From positions 12,472,223-12,536,222 of the forward strand of contig NC_057866.1 in NCBI RefSeq assembly GCF_019393635.1: DNA of 64,000 nucleotides. The letters run 5' to 3'. Position 1 is the first letter of the stretch, and each line of letters starts with the position of its first letter. This DNA is from Dromiciops gliroides (lineage: Eukaryota; Chordata; Mammalia; Microbiotheria; Microbiotheriidae). Shown here one piece after another: positions 42,001 to 54,000 of the stretch. The notes beneath the pieces were generated by a model. That model worked only from the letters and a program-made list of their open reading frames with translations. It was not told the DNA's origin and ran no database searches. The position numbers were made by a program, and so were the translations under genes.

Positions 42001-45000
42001 AGTGAACCTTCCCGATGTCACTGGGAACCTCAGTCTGCCAGAGGTGGCCATTAGTGGGCCAGAGGGGAAAGTCAAAGATCCTAAATTCAAGACCCCAGAG
42101 ATGATCATTCAGAAACCTAAAATATCCATGCAGGATGTAGACCTAAGCCTTAGATCACCCAAGTTGAAAGGGGATATGAAGGTGTCAGGTCCAGGCATAC
42201 AAGGGGATGTAAAAGGTCCCCAGATAGACGTGAAAGGGCCATCGGTGGACATTAAGGCGCCCAGCCTCGAGGGATCCCTAACCGGGCCCAAGCTTGGCAG
42301 CCCAACTGGGAAAATGGGGACATGCAAAATCAGCATGACTGATGTTGATTTGAACATGGGCGGTCCCAAAATAAAGGGTCACCTGGACTCTGCCCTCCCG
42401 AAGGTAGAAGGTCAGATCAAAGGCCCTGAGATGGACATCAAAGGCCCCAAAGTGGACATCAGCGCCCCAGATGTGGATGTCCACGGGCCCGAGTGGAACC
42501 TCAAGATGCCCAAGATGAAGATGCCCAAGTTCACTGTGCCAGGGATCAAGGGGGAGGTGCCAGAGGTTGACGTGAGCCTGCCCAAGGGAGACCTCAGTGT
42601 TTCTGGGCCCAGCATTGACATTGCAGCTCCACGGGTCAATCTTGAAGGCCCAGAGGGAAAAGTAAAAGGGCCCAGCGTTAAGGTGCCAGATGTGAACATC
42701 AAGGCCCCAAAGATCTCCATGCCAGATGTAGATCTGCATCTGAAAGGTACAAAAGTGAAGGGAGACTATGATGTTACCATCCCAAAGCTGGAAGGAGATC
42801 TTAAAGGCCCCAAAGTGGATGTCAGCGCCCCAGATGTGGACGTCCATGGGCCCGAGTGGAACCTCAAGATGCCCAAGATGAAGATGCCCAAGTTCAGCAT
42901 GCCAGGGTTCAAAGGAGAGGGCCCAGATGTGGACGTGAGCCTGCCCAAAGCAGACATTGGTATTTCTGGGCCCAAGGTGGAAGTCAGCGCCCCAGATGTG
43001 AATGTGGAGGTCCCAGAAGGCAAAGTGAAGGGTCCCAAGTTTAGGATGCCCGAGATGAATATCAAGGCCCCAAAGATTTCCATGCCAGACTTGCATTTGA
43101 AGGGCCCCAAGGTGAAGGGAGAATATGATGTGACTCCTCCAAAAGTAGAAGGTGAGGTGAAAGTTCCAGATGTGGAACTGAAAGGGGCCAAAGTGGACAT
43201 CAATGCCCCAGATGTGGAGCTCCATGGGCCCGAGTGGAACCTCAAGATGCCCAAGGTGAAGATGCCCAAGTTCGGCATGCCAGGCTTCAAGGGCGAGGGC
43301 CCCGAGGTGGATGTGAGTCTGCCCAAAGCAGATGTTGACATTTCTGGGCCCAAGGTGGACATTGATGTTCCAGATGTGGACATTGAAGGGCCAGAAGGGA
43401 AGTTCAAAGGCCCTAAATTTAAGATGCCTGAGATGAATATTAAGGCCCCAAAGATTTCTATGCCAGATGTGGATTTGCATGTGAAAAGCCCCAAAGTGAA
43501 AGGAGAATATGATGTTTCAGTTCCCAAACTGGAGGGGGATCTGAAAGGCCCCAAAGTGGACGTCAGCGCCCCAGATGTGGACGTCCATGGGCCCGAGTGG
43601 AACTTGAAGATGCCCAAGATGAAGATGCCCAAGTTCAGCATGCCAGGGTTCAAAGGGGAGGGCCCAGATGTGGATGTGAGTCTGCCCAAAGCAGATGTTG
43701 ACATTTCTGGGCCCAAGGTGGACATTAATGTTCCAGATGTGGACATTGAAGGGCCAGAAGGGAAACTGAAGGGCCCCAAGTTCAAGATGCCCGACATGCA
43801 CTTCAAGGCCCCCAAGATCTCCATGCCAGATGTTGACCTGAATCTTAAAGGCCCCAAAGTGAAAGGGGATGTGGATGTGTCTGTGCCTAAGATAGAAGGT
43901 GATGTGAAGGTTCCTGATGTGGACATTAAGGGGCCCAAGTTGGACATCAGTGCCCCAGATGTGGACGTCCATGGGCCAGAGTGGAACTTGAAGATGCCCA
44001 AGATGAAGATGCCCAAGTTCAGCATGCCAGGGTTCAAAGGGGAGGGCCCAGATGTGGACGTGAGCCTGCCCAAAGCAGATGTTGACATTTCTGGGCCCAA
44101 AGTGGACATTGACATTCCAGATGTGGACTTGGAGTGCCCAGATGCCAAAGTGAAGGGCCCCAAGTTCAAGATGCCTGACATGCACTTCAAGGCCCCCAAG
44201 ATCTCCATGCCAGATGTGGATTTCAACCTGAAGGGCCCCAAACTGAAGGGAGATGTAGATGTGTCTGTGCCCAAATTGGAGGGAGATATCAAGGGTCCCA
44301 GTGTGGATGTCGAGGTGCCTGATGTAGACCTGGAATGCCCAGATGCCAAACTGAAGGGCCCCAAGTTCAAGATGCCCGACATGCACTTCAAGGCCCCCAA
44401 AATCTCCATGCCAGATGTGGACTTGCATTTGAAAGGCCCCAAAGTGAAGGGAGACGTGGATGTGGATGTGTCTGTGCCCAAGATAGAAGGTGATGTGAAG
44501 GTTCCTGATGTGGACATTAAGGGGCCCAAGTTGGACATTAATGCCCCAGATGTGGACGTCCATGGGCCAGAGTGGAACTTGAAGATGCCCAAGATGAAGA
44601 TGCCCAAGTTCAGCATGCCAGGGTTCAAAGGGGAGGGCCCAGATGTGGACGTGAGCCTGCCCAAGGCAGATGTTGACATTTCTGGGCCCAAGGTGGACAT
44701 TAATGTTCCAGATGTGGACATTGAAGGGCCAGAAGGGAAACTAAAGGGCCCCAAGTTCAAGATGCCCGACATGCACTTCAAGGCCCCCAAAATCTCCATG
44801 CCAGATGTGGACCTGCATTTGAGAGGCCCCAAAGTGAAGGGAGACATGGATGTGGATGTGTCTGTGCCCAAGATGGAAAGTGACATGAAGGTTCCAGATG
44901 TAGACCTCAAGGGCCCCAAAGTGGATGTCAGTGCCCCAGATGTGGACGTCCATGGGCCCGAGTGGAACTTGAAGATGCCCAAGATGAAGATGCCCAAGTT

Positions 45001-48000
45001 CAGCATGCCAGGGTTCAAAGGGGATGTCAGTGCCCCAGATGTGGATGTGAATCTTCCCAAGGCAGATATTGACATTTCCGGGCCTAAGGTGGATATAAAT
45101 GCTCCAAGCGTGAACATCGAAGGTCCAGATGCAAAATTTAAAAGCCCCAAATTCAAGCTGCCCGAAATGAACCTAAAACCTCAGAAGATCTCTATGCCAG
45201 ATGTTGGCTTGCATTTGAAAGGTCCCAAGGTGAAGGGAGACTATGATGTCACAGCTCCAAAGATAGAAGGCGAGATGGAAGTGCCAGATGTGGAACTGAA
45301 AGGTCCCAAGGTAGACATCGGTGCCCCAGATGTGGACGTCCATGGACCAGACTGGCATCTGAAAATGCCCAAGATGAAGATGCCCAAGTTCAGCATGCCA
45401 GGGTTCAAGGGGGAGGGCCCAGATGTGGACGTGAGCCTGCCCAAAGCAGACATCAACATTTCAGGCCCCAAGGTGGACATTGAGGCTCCAGATGTGAATA
45501 TAGAAGGGCCAGAGGGAAAGATCAAAGGCCCCAAGTTCAAGATGCCCAGCATGAACATCCAAACACACAAAATCACTATGCCTGATGTTGGACTCAATTT
45601 GAAATCACCTAAATTAAAGGGTGACCTGGATGTTTCTCTTCCCAAAGTAGAAGGAGACTTGACAGGTCCTAAAGTTGACTTAAAAGCCCCCAAAGTAGAT
45701 GTGGACATTGGGGATGTTGATCTCGAAGGACCAGAGGGGAAGATCAAAGGCCCCAAGTTCAAGATGCCCGACATGCACTTCAAGGCCCCCAAGATCTCCA
45801 TGCCAGATGTGGATTTCAACCTGAAGGGCCCCAAACTGAAGGGAGATGTAGATGTGTCTGTGCCCAAGATAGAAGGTGATGTGAAGGTTCCTGATGTGGA
45901 CATTAAGGGCCCTAAAGTGGACATTAATGCCCCAGATGTGGACGTCCATGGGCCCGAGTGGAACTTGAAGATGCCCAAGATGAAGATGCCCAAGTTCAGC
46001 ATGCCAGGGTTCAAAGGGGAGGGCCCAGATGTGGACGTGAGCCTGCCCAAGGCAGATGTTGACATCTCTGGGCCCAAAGTGGACATTGACATTCCAGATG
46101 TGGACTTGGAGTGCCCAGATGCCAAAGTGAAGGGCCCCAAGTTCAAGATGCCCGACATGCACTTCAAGGCCCCCAAAATCTCCATGCCTGATGTGGACCT
46201 GCATTTGAGAGGCCCCAAAGTGAAAGGGGACGTGGACGTGTCTGCTCCACACCTGGAAGGAGATTTGAAAGGTCCTCACGTTAATATCAAGGGTCCCAGT
46301 GTGGATGTTGAGGTGCCTGATGTAGATCTGGAATGCCCAGATGCCAAAGTGAAGGGCCCCAAGTTCAAGATGCCCGACATGCACTTCAAGGCCCCCAAGA
46401 TCTCCATGCCAGATGTGGATTTCAACTTGAAGGGCCCCAAACTGAAGGGAGATGTAGATGTGTCTGTGCCCAAATTGGAGGGAGATATCAAGGGTCCCAG
46501 TGTGGATGTTGAGGTGCCTGATGTAGATCTGGAATGCCCAGATGCCAAACTGAAGGGCCCCAAGTTCAAGATGCCCGACATGCACTTCAAGGCCCCCAAA
46601 ATCTCCATGCCAGATGTGGATTTCAACTTGAAGGGCCCCAAACTGAAGGGAGATGTGGATGTGGATGTGTCTGTGCCCAAGGTAGAAGGTGACATGAAGG
46701 TTCCAGATGTGGACATTAAAGGGCCCAAGGTGGACATCAGCGCCCCAGATGTGGACGTCCATGGGCCAGACTGGAACCTCAAAATGCCCAAAGTTAAAAT
46801 GCCCAAGTTCAGCATGCCAGGGTTCAAAGGGGAGGGCCCAGATGTGGACGTGAGCCTGCCCAAAGCAGATGTTGACATTTCTGGGCCCAAAGTGGACATT
46901 GATGTTCCAGATGTGGACATTGAAGGGCCAGAAGGGAAACTGAAGGGGCCCAAGTTCAAGATGCCAAAGCTGAATATCAAAGCTCCCAAAATCTCCATGC
47001 CTGATGTGGACCTGCATTTGAGAGGCCCCAAAGTGAAAGGGGACGTGGACGTGTCTGCTCCACACCTGGAAGGAGATTTGAAAGGTCCTCACGTTAATAT
47101 CAAGGGTCCCAGTATGGATGTCGAGGTGCCTGATGTAGATCTGGAATGCCCAGATGCCAAAGTGAAGGGCCCCAAGTTCAAGATGCCCGACATGCACTTC
47201 AAGGCCCCCAAGATCTCCATGCCAGATGTGGATTTCAACTTGAAGGGCCCCAAACTGAAGGGAGATGTAGATGTGTCTGTGCCCAAATTGGAGGGAGATA
47301 TCAAGGGTCCCAGTGTGGATGTTGAGGTGCCTGATGTAGACCTGGAATGCCCAGATGCCAAAGTGAAGGGCCCCAAATTCAAGATGCCCGATATGCACTT
47401 CAAGGCCCCCAAGATCTCCATGCCAGATGTGGACCTGCATTTGAAAGGCCCCAAAGTGAAAGGGGATGTGGATGTGTCTGTGCCTAAGATAGAAGGTGAT
47501 GTGAAGGTTCCTGATGTGGACATTAAGGGCCCTAAAGTGGACATTAATGCCCCAGATGTGGACGTCCATGGGCCCGAGTGGAACTTGAAGATGCCCAAGA
47601 TGAAGATGCCCAAGTTCAGCATGCCAGGGTTCAAAGGGGAGGGCCCAGATGTGGACGTGAGCCTGCCCAAGGCAGATGTTGACATCTCTGGGCCCAAAGT
47701 GGACATTGACATTCCAGATGTGGACTTGGAGTGCCCAGATGCCAAAGTGAAGGGCCCCAAGTTCAAGATGCCCGACATGCACTTCAAGGCCCCCAAGATC
47801 TCCATGCCAGATGTGGATTTCAACCTGAAGGGCCCCAAACTGAAGGGAGATGTAGATGTGTCTGTGCCCAAATTGGAGGGAGATATCAAGGGTCCCAGTG
47901 TGGATGTCGAGGTGCCTGATGTAGATCTGGAATGCCCAGATGCCAAACTGAAGGGCCCCAAGTTCAAGATGCCCGACATGCACTTTAAGGCCCCCAAAAT

Positions 48001-51000
48001 CTCCATGCCAGATGTGGACTTGCATTTGAAAGGCCCCAAAGTGAAGGGAGACGTGGATGTGGATGTGTCTGTGCCCAAGATAGAAGGTGATGTGAAGGTT
48101 CCTGATGTGGACATTAAGGGGCCCAAGTTGGACATTAATGCCCCAGATGTGGACGTCCATGGGCCAGAGTGGAACTTGAAGATGCCCAAGATGAAGATGC
48201 CCAAGTTCAGCATGCCAGGGTTCAAAGGGGAGGGCCCAGATGTGGATGTGAGTCTGCCCAAGGCAGACATTGACATTTCAGGCCCCAAGGTGGACATTGA
48301 GGCTCCAGATGTGAATATTGAGGGCCCCGAGGGAAAGATCAAAGGCCCCAAGTTCAAGATGCCTGAGATGAACATCAAGGCCCCCAAGATCTCCATGCCT
48401 GATTTTGACTTGCATCTGAAAGGCCCCAAATTGAAAGGGGATGTGGATGTGTCTGTGCCCAAGATAGAAGGTGAGGTCAAGGTTCCTGATGTGGAAATTA
48501 AGGGGCCCAAGGTGGATTTCAGTGCCCCAGATGTGGACGTCCATGGGCCAGAGTGGAACTTGAAGATGCCCAAGATGAAGATGCCCAAGTTCAGCATGCC
48601 AGGGTTCAAAGGGGAGGGCCCAGATGTGGATGTGAGTCTGCCCAAAGCAGATGTTGACATTTCTGGGCCCAAGGTGGACATTAATGTTCCAGATGTGGAC
48701 ATTGAAGGGCCGGAAGGGAAACTGAAGGGCCCCAAGTTCAAGATGCCTGACATGCACTTCAAGGCTCCAAAGGTCTCCATGCCTGACATTGATTTACACT
48801 TGAAAGCACCTAAATTGAAGGGAGATGTTGATGTATCTCTGCCAAAGGTAGAAGGAAATTTGAAAGGACCAGAGTTAGATATCAAAGGCCCTAAATTGGA
48901 TGTAGAAGCACCCGATGTTGATATCCATGGGCCAGAAGGAAAATTAAAGATGCCTAAATTAAAGATGCCAAAATTTAGCATGCCTGGCTTCAAAGGGGAG
49001 GGCCCAGATGTGGATGTGAGTCTGCCCAAAGCAGATGTTGACATTTCAGGGCCCAAGGTGGACGTTGATGTTCCACAGGTGAGCGTTGAGGCCCCTGAGG
49101 GAAAGATCAAAGGTCCCAAGTTCAAAATGCCGGACATGCACATTAAAGCTCCGAAGATTTCTATGCCTGATGTGGACCTTAATCTGAAAGGCCCCAAACT
49201 AAAAGGAGATGTGGATATCTCTGGGCCAAAGCTGGAAGGGGATCTGAAAGGCCCTGAGCTTGACATCAAAGGCCCCAAAGTAGACATCAATGCCCCAGAT
49301 GTGGACGTCCATGGGCCAGATTGGAACTTGAAGATGCCCAAGGTGAAGATGCCCAAGTTCAGCATGCCAGGGTTCAAAGGGGAAGGCCCAGAGGTGGATG
49401 TGAGTCTCCCAAAGGCAGATGTTGAGATTTCAGGCCCCAAAGTAGACATTGAGGCTCCAGACGTGAATATTGAAGGGCCTGAAGGGAAGTGGAAAAGTCC
49501 CAAGTTTAAGATGCCTGATATACATTTTAAAACCCCAAAGATATCAATGCCAGAAATTGATCTTAATCTGAAGGGACCCAAAGTAAAAGGAGATGTAGAT
49601 GTTTCAGTCCCTAAATTGGAAGGGGACATCAAAGGTCCTGAGCTTGACATTAAGGGCCCCAAAGTGGATGTCAGTGCCCCAGATGTGGACGTCCATGGGC
49701 CAGATTGGAACCTGAAGATGCCCAAGGTGAAGATGCCCAAGTTCAGCATGCCAGGGTTCAAAGGAGAAGGCCCAGAGGTGGATGTGAACTTGCCCAAGGC
49801 AGACATTGACATATCTGGTCCCAAGGTGGACATTGAGGCTCCAGATATGAATATTGAGGGCCCAGAGGGGAAGATCAAAGGCCCCAAGTTCAAGATGCCT
49901 GAGATGAACATCAAGGCCCCCAAGATCTCCATGCCAGACTTTGACTTGCATCTGAAAGGCCCCAAGGTGAAGGGGGATGTGGATGTGTCTGTGCCCAAGG
50001 TAGAGGGGGATCTGAAAGGCCCCGAACTTGACATCAAGGGCCCCAAAGTGGACATTGATGTTCCTGATGTGGACCTTGAGGGCCCAGATGCCAAACTGAA
50101 GGGCCCCAAGTTCAAGATGCCAGACATGCACTTCAAGACTCCCAAGATCTCCATGCCAGACTTTGACTTGAACCTGAAAGGCCCCAAGGTGAAGGGGGAT
50201 GTCGATGTCTCCCTTCCCAAGGTAGAGGGGGATCTGAAAGGCCCTGAGCTTGACATCAAGGGCCCCAAAGTGGATGTCAGTGCCCCAGATGTGGACGTCC
50301 ATGGGCCAGATTGGAACCTGAAGATGCCCAAGGTGAAGATGCCCAAGTTCAGCATGCCAGGGTTCAAAGGGGAGGGCCCAGAGGTGGATGTCAGTCTTCC
50401 CAAAGCAGATGTTGACATTTCAGGCCCCAAAGTAGATATTGATACTCCTGACATTAATATTGAGGGCCCAGAAGGGAAGATCAAAGGCCCCAAGTTCAAG
50501 ATGCCTGAGATGAACATCAAGGCTCCCAAGATCTCCATGCCTGATTTTGACTTGAACCTGAAAGGCCCCAAAGTCAAAGGGGATGTGGATGTGTCTGTGC
50601 CCAAGATAGAAGGTGAGGTGGAGGTTCCAGATGTGAACATCAAGGGCCCCAAAGTAGATATAAATGCCCCAGATGTGGACGTCCATGGCCCAGATTGGAA
50701 TCTGAAAATGCCCAAGATGAAGATGCCCAAGTTCAACATGCCAGGGTTCAAGGGAGAGGGACCAGATGTTGATGTGAGCTTACCTAAGGCCGACATTGAC
50801 ATTTCTGGACCCAAGGTGGACATCGAGACGCCCGACATTAACATTGAAGGTCCAGATGCAAAAGTGAAAGGCCCCAAATTTAAAATGCCGGAGATGAATA
50901 TCAAGGCTCCCAAGATCTCAATGCCAGACTTGGACCTCAATCTTAAAGGTCCTAAAATAAAAGGTGATATGGATGTCAACCTTCCCAAGGTAGAGGGTGA

Positions 51001-54000
51001 TTTGAAGGGGCCATCTCTTGACATTAAAGGCCCCAAGCTGGACATTGATGCCCCAGATATTGACATCCATGGAAAAGGCCCCAAACTCAAGATGCCTGAC
51101 ATGCATGTCAACATGCCCAAGATTTCCATGCCAGAGATCGACCTGAATTTGAAAGGCCCCAAAATCAAGGGAGATGTTGATGTCTCTGCACCCAAATTAG
51201 AAGGTGACATCAAAGGTCCCAAAGTGGACATAAAGGGCCCAGAGGTTGACATTGCAGCTCCTAAAATTAACATTGAGGGGAAATCTAAGAAATCCCGCTT
51301 TAAGCTTCCCAAGTTTCACTTCTCAGGCCCCAAAGTCCAAACCCCAGAGGTGGACATTTCGGGTCCCAAAGTGGATATAAACGCCCCTGATGTGGAGGTG
51401 CAGGGCAAAGCAAAAGGCCCAAAGTTCAAAATGCCCTTTCTGAGCATTTCTTCACCCAAGGTCTCTATGCCAGATGTTGAGTTAAACCTAAAAAGTCCCA
51501 AAGTGAAGGGAGATCTAGATGTTGCAGTCCCAACCTTGGAAGGTGATTTGAAAGGTCCTCAAGCAGATCTTAAGGGACCAGAAGTTCATCTTGAAGCACC
51601 TGATGTGGACGTCCACGGCCCAGACTTTAATGTGAAGATGCCCAAGATGAAGATGCCCAAGTTCAGCATGCCAGGGTTCAAGGGAGAAGGCCCAGAGGTG
51701 GATGTGAACCTGCCCAAGGCAGACATTGACATATCTGGTCCCAAGGTGGACATTGAGGCCCCTGATGTGAATATTGAAGGGCCAGAGGGGAAGATCAAAG
51801 GCCCCAAGTTCAAGATGCCTGAGATGAACATCAAGGCTCCCAAGATCTCCATGCCAGACTTTGACTTGAACCTGAAAGGCCCCAAGGTGAAGGGGGATGT
51901 CGATGTCTCCCTTCCCAAGGTAGAGGGGGATCTGAAAGGCCCCGAGCTTGACATCAAGGGCCCCAAAATGGATGTCAGTGCCCCAGATGTGGACGTCCAT
52001 GGGCCAGACTGGAACCTGAAGATGCCCAAGGTGAAGATGCCCAAGTTCAGCATGCCAGGGTTCAAAGGAGAAGGCCCAGAGGTGGATGTGAACCTGCCCA
52101 AGGCAGACATTGACATTTCAGGCCCCAAGGTGGACATTGAGGCTCCAGATGTGAATATTGAGGGCCCAGAGGGAAAGATCAAAGGCCCCAAGTTCAAGAT
52201 GCCTGAGATGAACATCAAGGCTCCCAAGATCTCCATGCCAGACTTTGACTTGAACCTGAAAGGCCCCAAGGTGAAGGGGGATGTCGATGTCTCCCTTCCC
52301 AAGGTAGAGGGGGATCTGAAAGGCCCTGAACTTGACATCAAGGGCCCCAAAGTGGATGTCAGTGCCCCAGATGTGGACGTCCATGGGCCAGACTGGAACC
52401 TGAAGATGCCCAAGGTGAAGATGCCCAAGTTCAGCATGCCAGGGTTCAAAGGAGAGGGCCCAGAGGTGGATGTGAACCTGCCCAAGGCAGACATTGACAT
52501 TTCAGGCCCCAAGGTGGACATTGAGGCTCCAGATGTGAATATTGAAGGGCCAGAGGGAAAGATCAAAGGCCCCAAATTCAAGATGCCTGAGATGAACATC
52601 AAGGCCCCCAAGATCTCCATGCCAGACTTTGACTTGCATCTGAAAGGCCCCAAGGTGAAGGGGGATGTGGATGTGTCTGTGCCCAAGGTGGAGGGGGATC
52701 TGAAAGGCCCCGAGCTTGACATCAAGGGCCCCAAAGTGGACATTGATGTTCCCGATGTGGACCTTGAGGGCCCAGATGCCAAACTGAAGGGCCCCAAGTT
52801 CAAGATGCCAGACATGCACTTCAAGACTCCCAAGATCTCCATGCCAGACTTTGACTTGAACCTGAAAGGCCCCAAGGTGAAGGGGGATGTCGATGTCTCC
52901 CTTCCCAAGGTAGAGGGGGATCTGAAAGGCCCTGAGCTTGATATCAAGGGCCCCAAAGTGGATGTCAGTGCCCCAGATGTGGACGTCCATGGGCCAGACT
53001 GGAACCTGAAGATGCCCAAGGTGAAGATGCCCAAGTTCAGCATGCCAGGGTTCAAAGGAGAGGGCCCAGAGGTGGATGTGAACCTGCCCAAGGCAGACAT
53101 TGACATTTCAGGCCCCAAGGTGGACATTGAGGCTCCAGATGTGAATATTGAAGGGCCAGAAGGAAAGATCAAAGGCCCCAAATTCAAGATGCCTGAGATG
53201 AACATCAAGGCCCCCAAGATCTCCATGCCAGACTTTGACTTGCATCTGAAAGGCCCCAAGGTGAAGGGGGATGTGGATGTGTCTGTGCCCAAGGTGGAGG
53301 GGGATCTGAAAGGCCCTGAGCTTGACATCAAGGGCCCCAAAGTGGACATTGATGTTCCCGATGTGGACCTTGAGGGCCCAGATGCCAAACTGAAGGGCCC
53401 CAAGTTCAAGATGCCAGACATGCACTTCAAGACTCCCAAGATCTCCATGCCAGACTTTGACTTGAACCTGAAAGGCCCCAAGGTGAAGGGGGATGTCGAT
53501 GTTTCCCTTCCCAAGGTAGAGGGGGATCTGAAAGGCCCTGAACTTGACATCAAGGGCCCCAAAGTGGATGTCAGTGCCCCAGATGTGGACGTCCATGGGC
53601 CAGACTGGAACCTGAAGATGCCCAAGGTGAAGATGCCCAAGTTCAGCATGCCAGGGTTCAAAGGAGAAGGCCCAGAGGTGGATGTCAGTCTTCCCAAAGC
53701 AGATGTTGACATTTCAGGCCCCAAAGTAGATATTGATACTCCTGACATTAATATTGAGGGTCCAGAAGGGAAGATCAAAGGCCCCAAGTTCAAGATGCCT
53801 GAGATGAACATCAAGGCTCCCAAGATCTCCATGCCTGATTTTGACTTGAACCTGAAAGGCCCCAAGGTGAAGGGGGATGTCGATGTCTCCCTTCCCAAGG
53901 TGGAGGGAGACTTCAAAGGGCCCCAGATGGACATCAAAGGTCCTGAGCTGGACATTGAGGGTCCTGAGGGAAAACTGAAAGGCCCTAAATTCCACATGCC

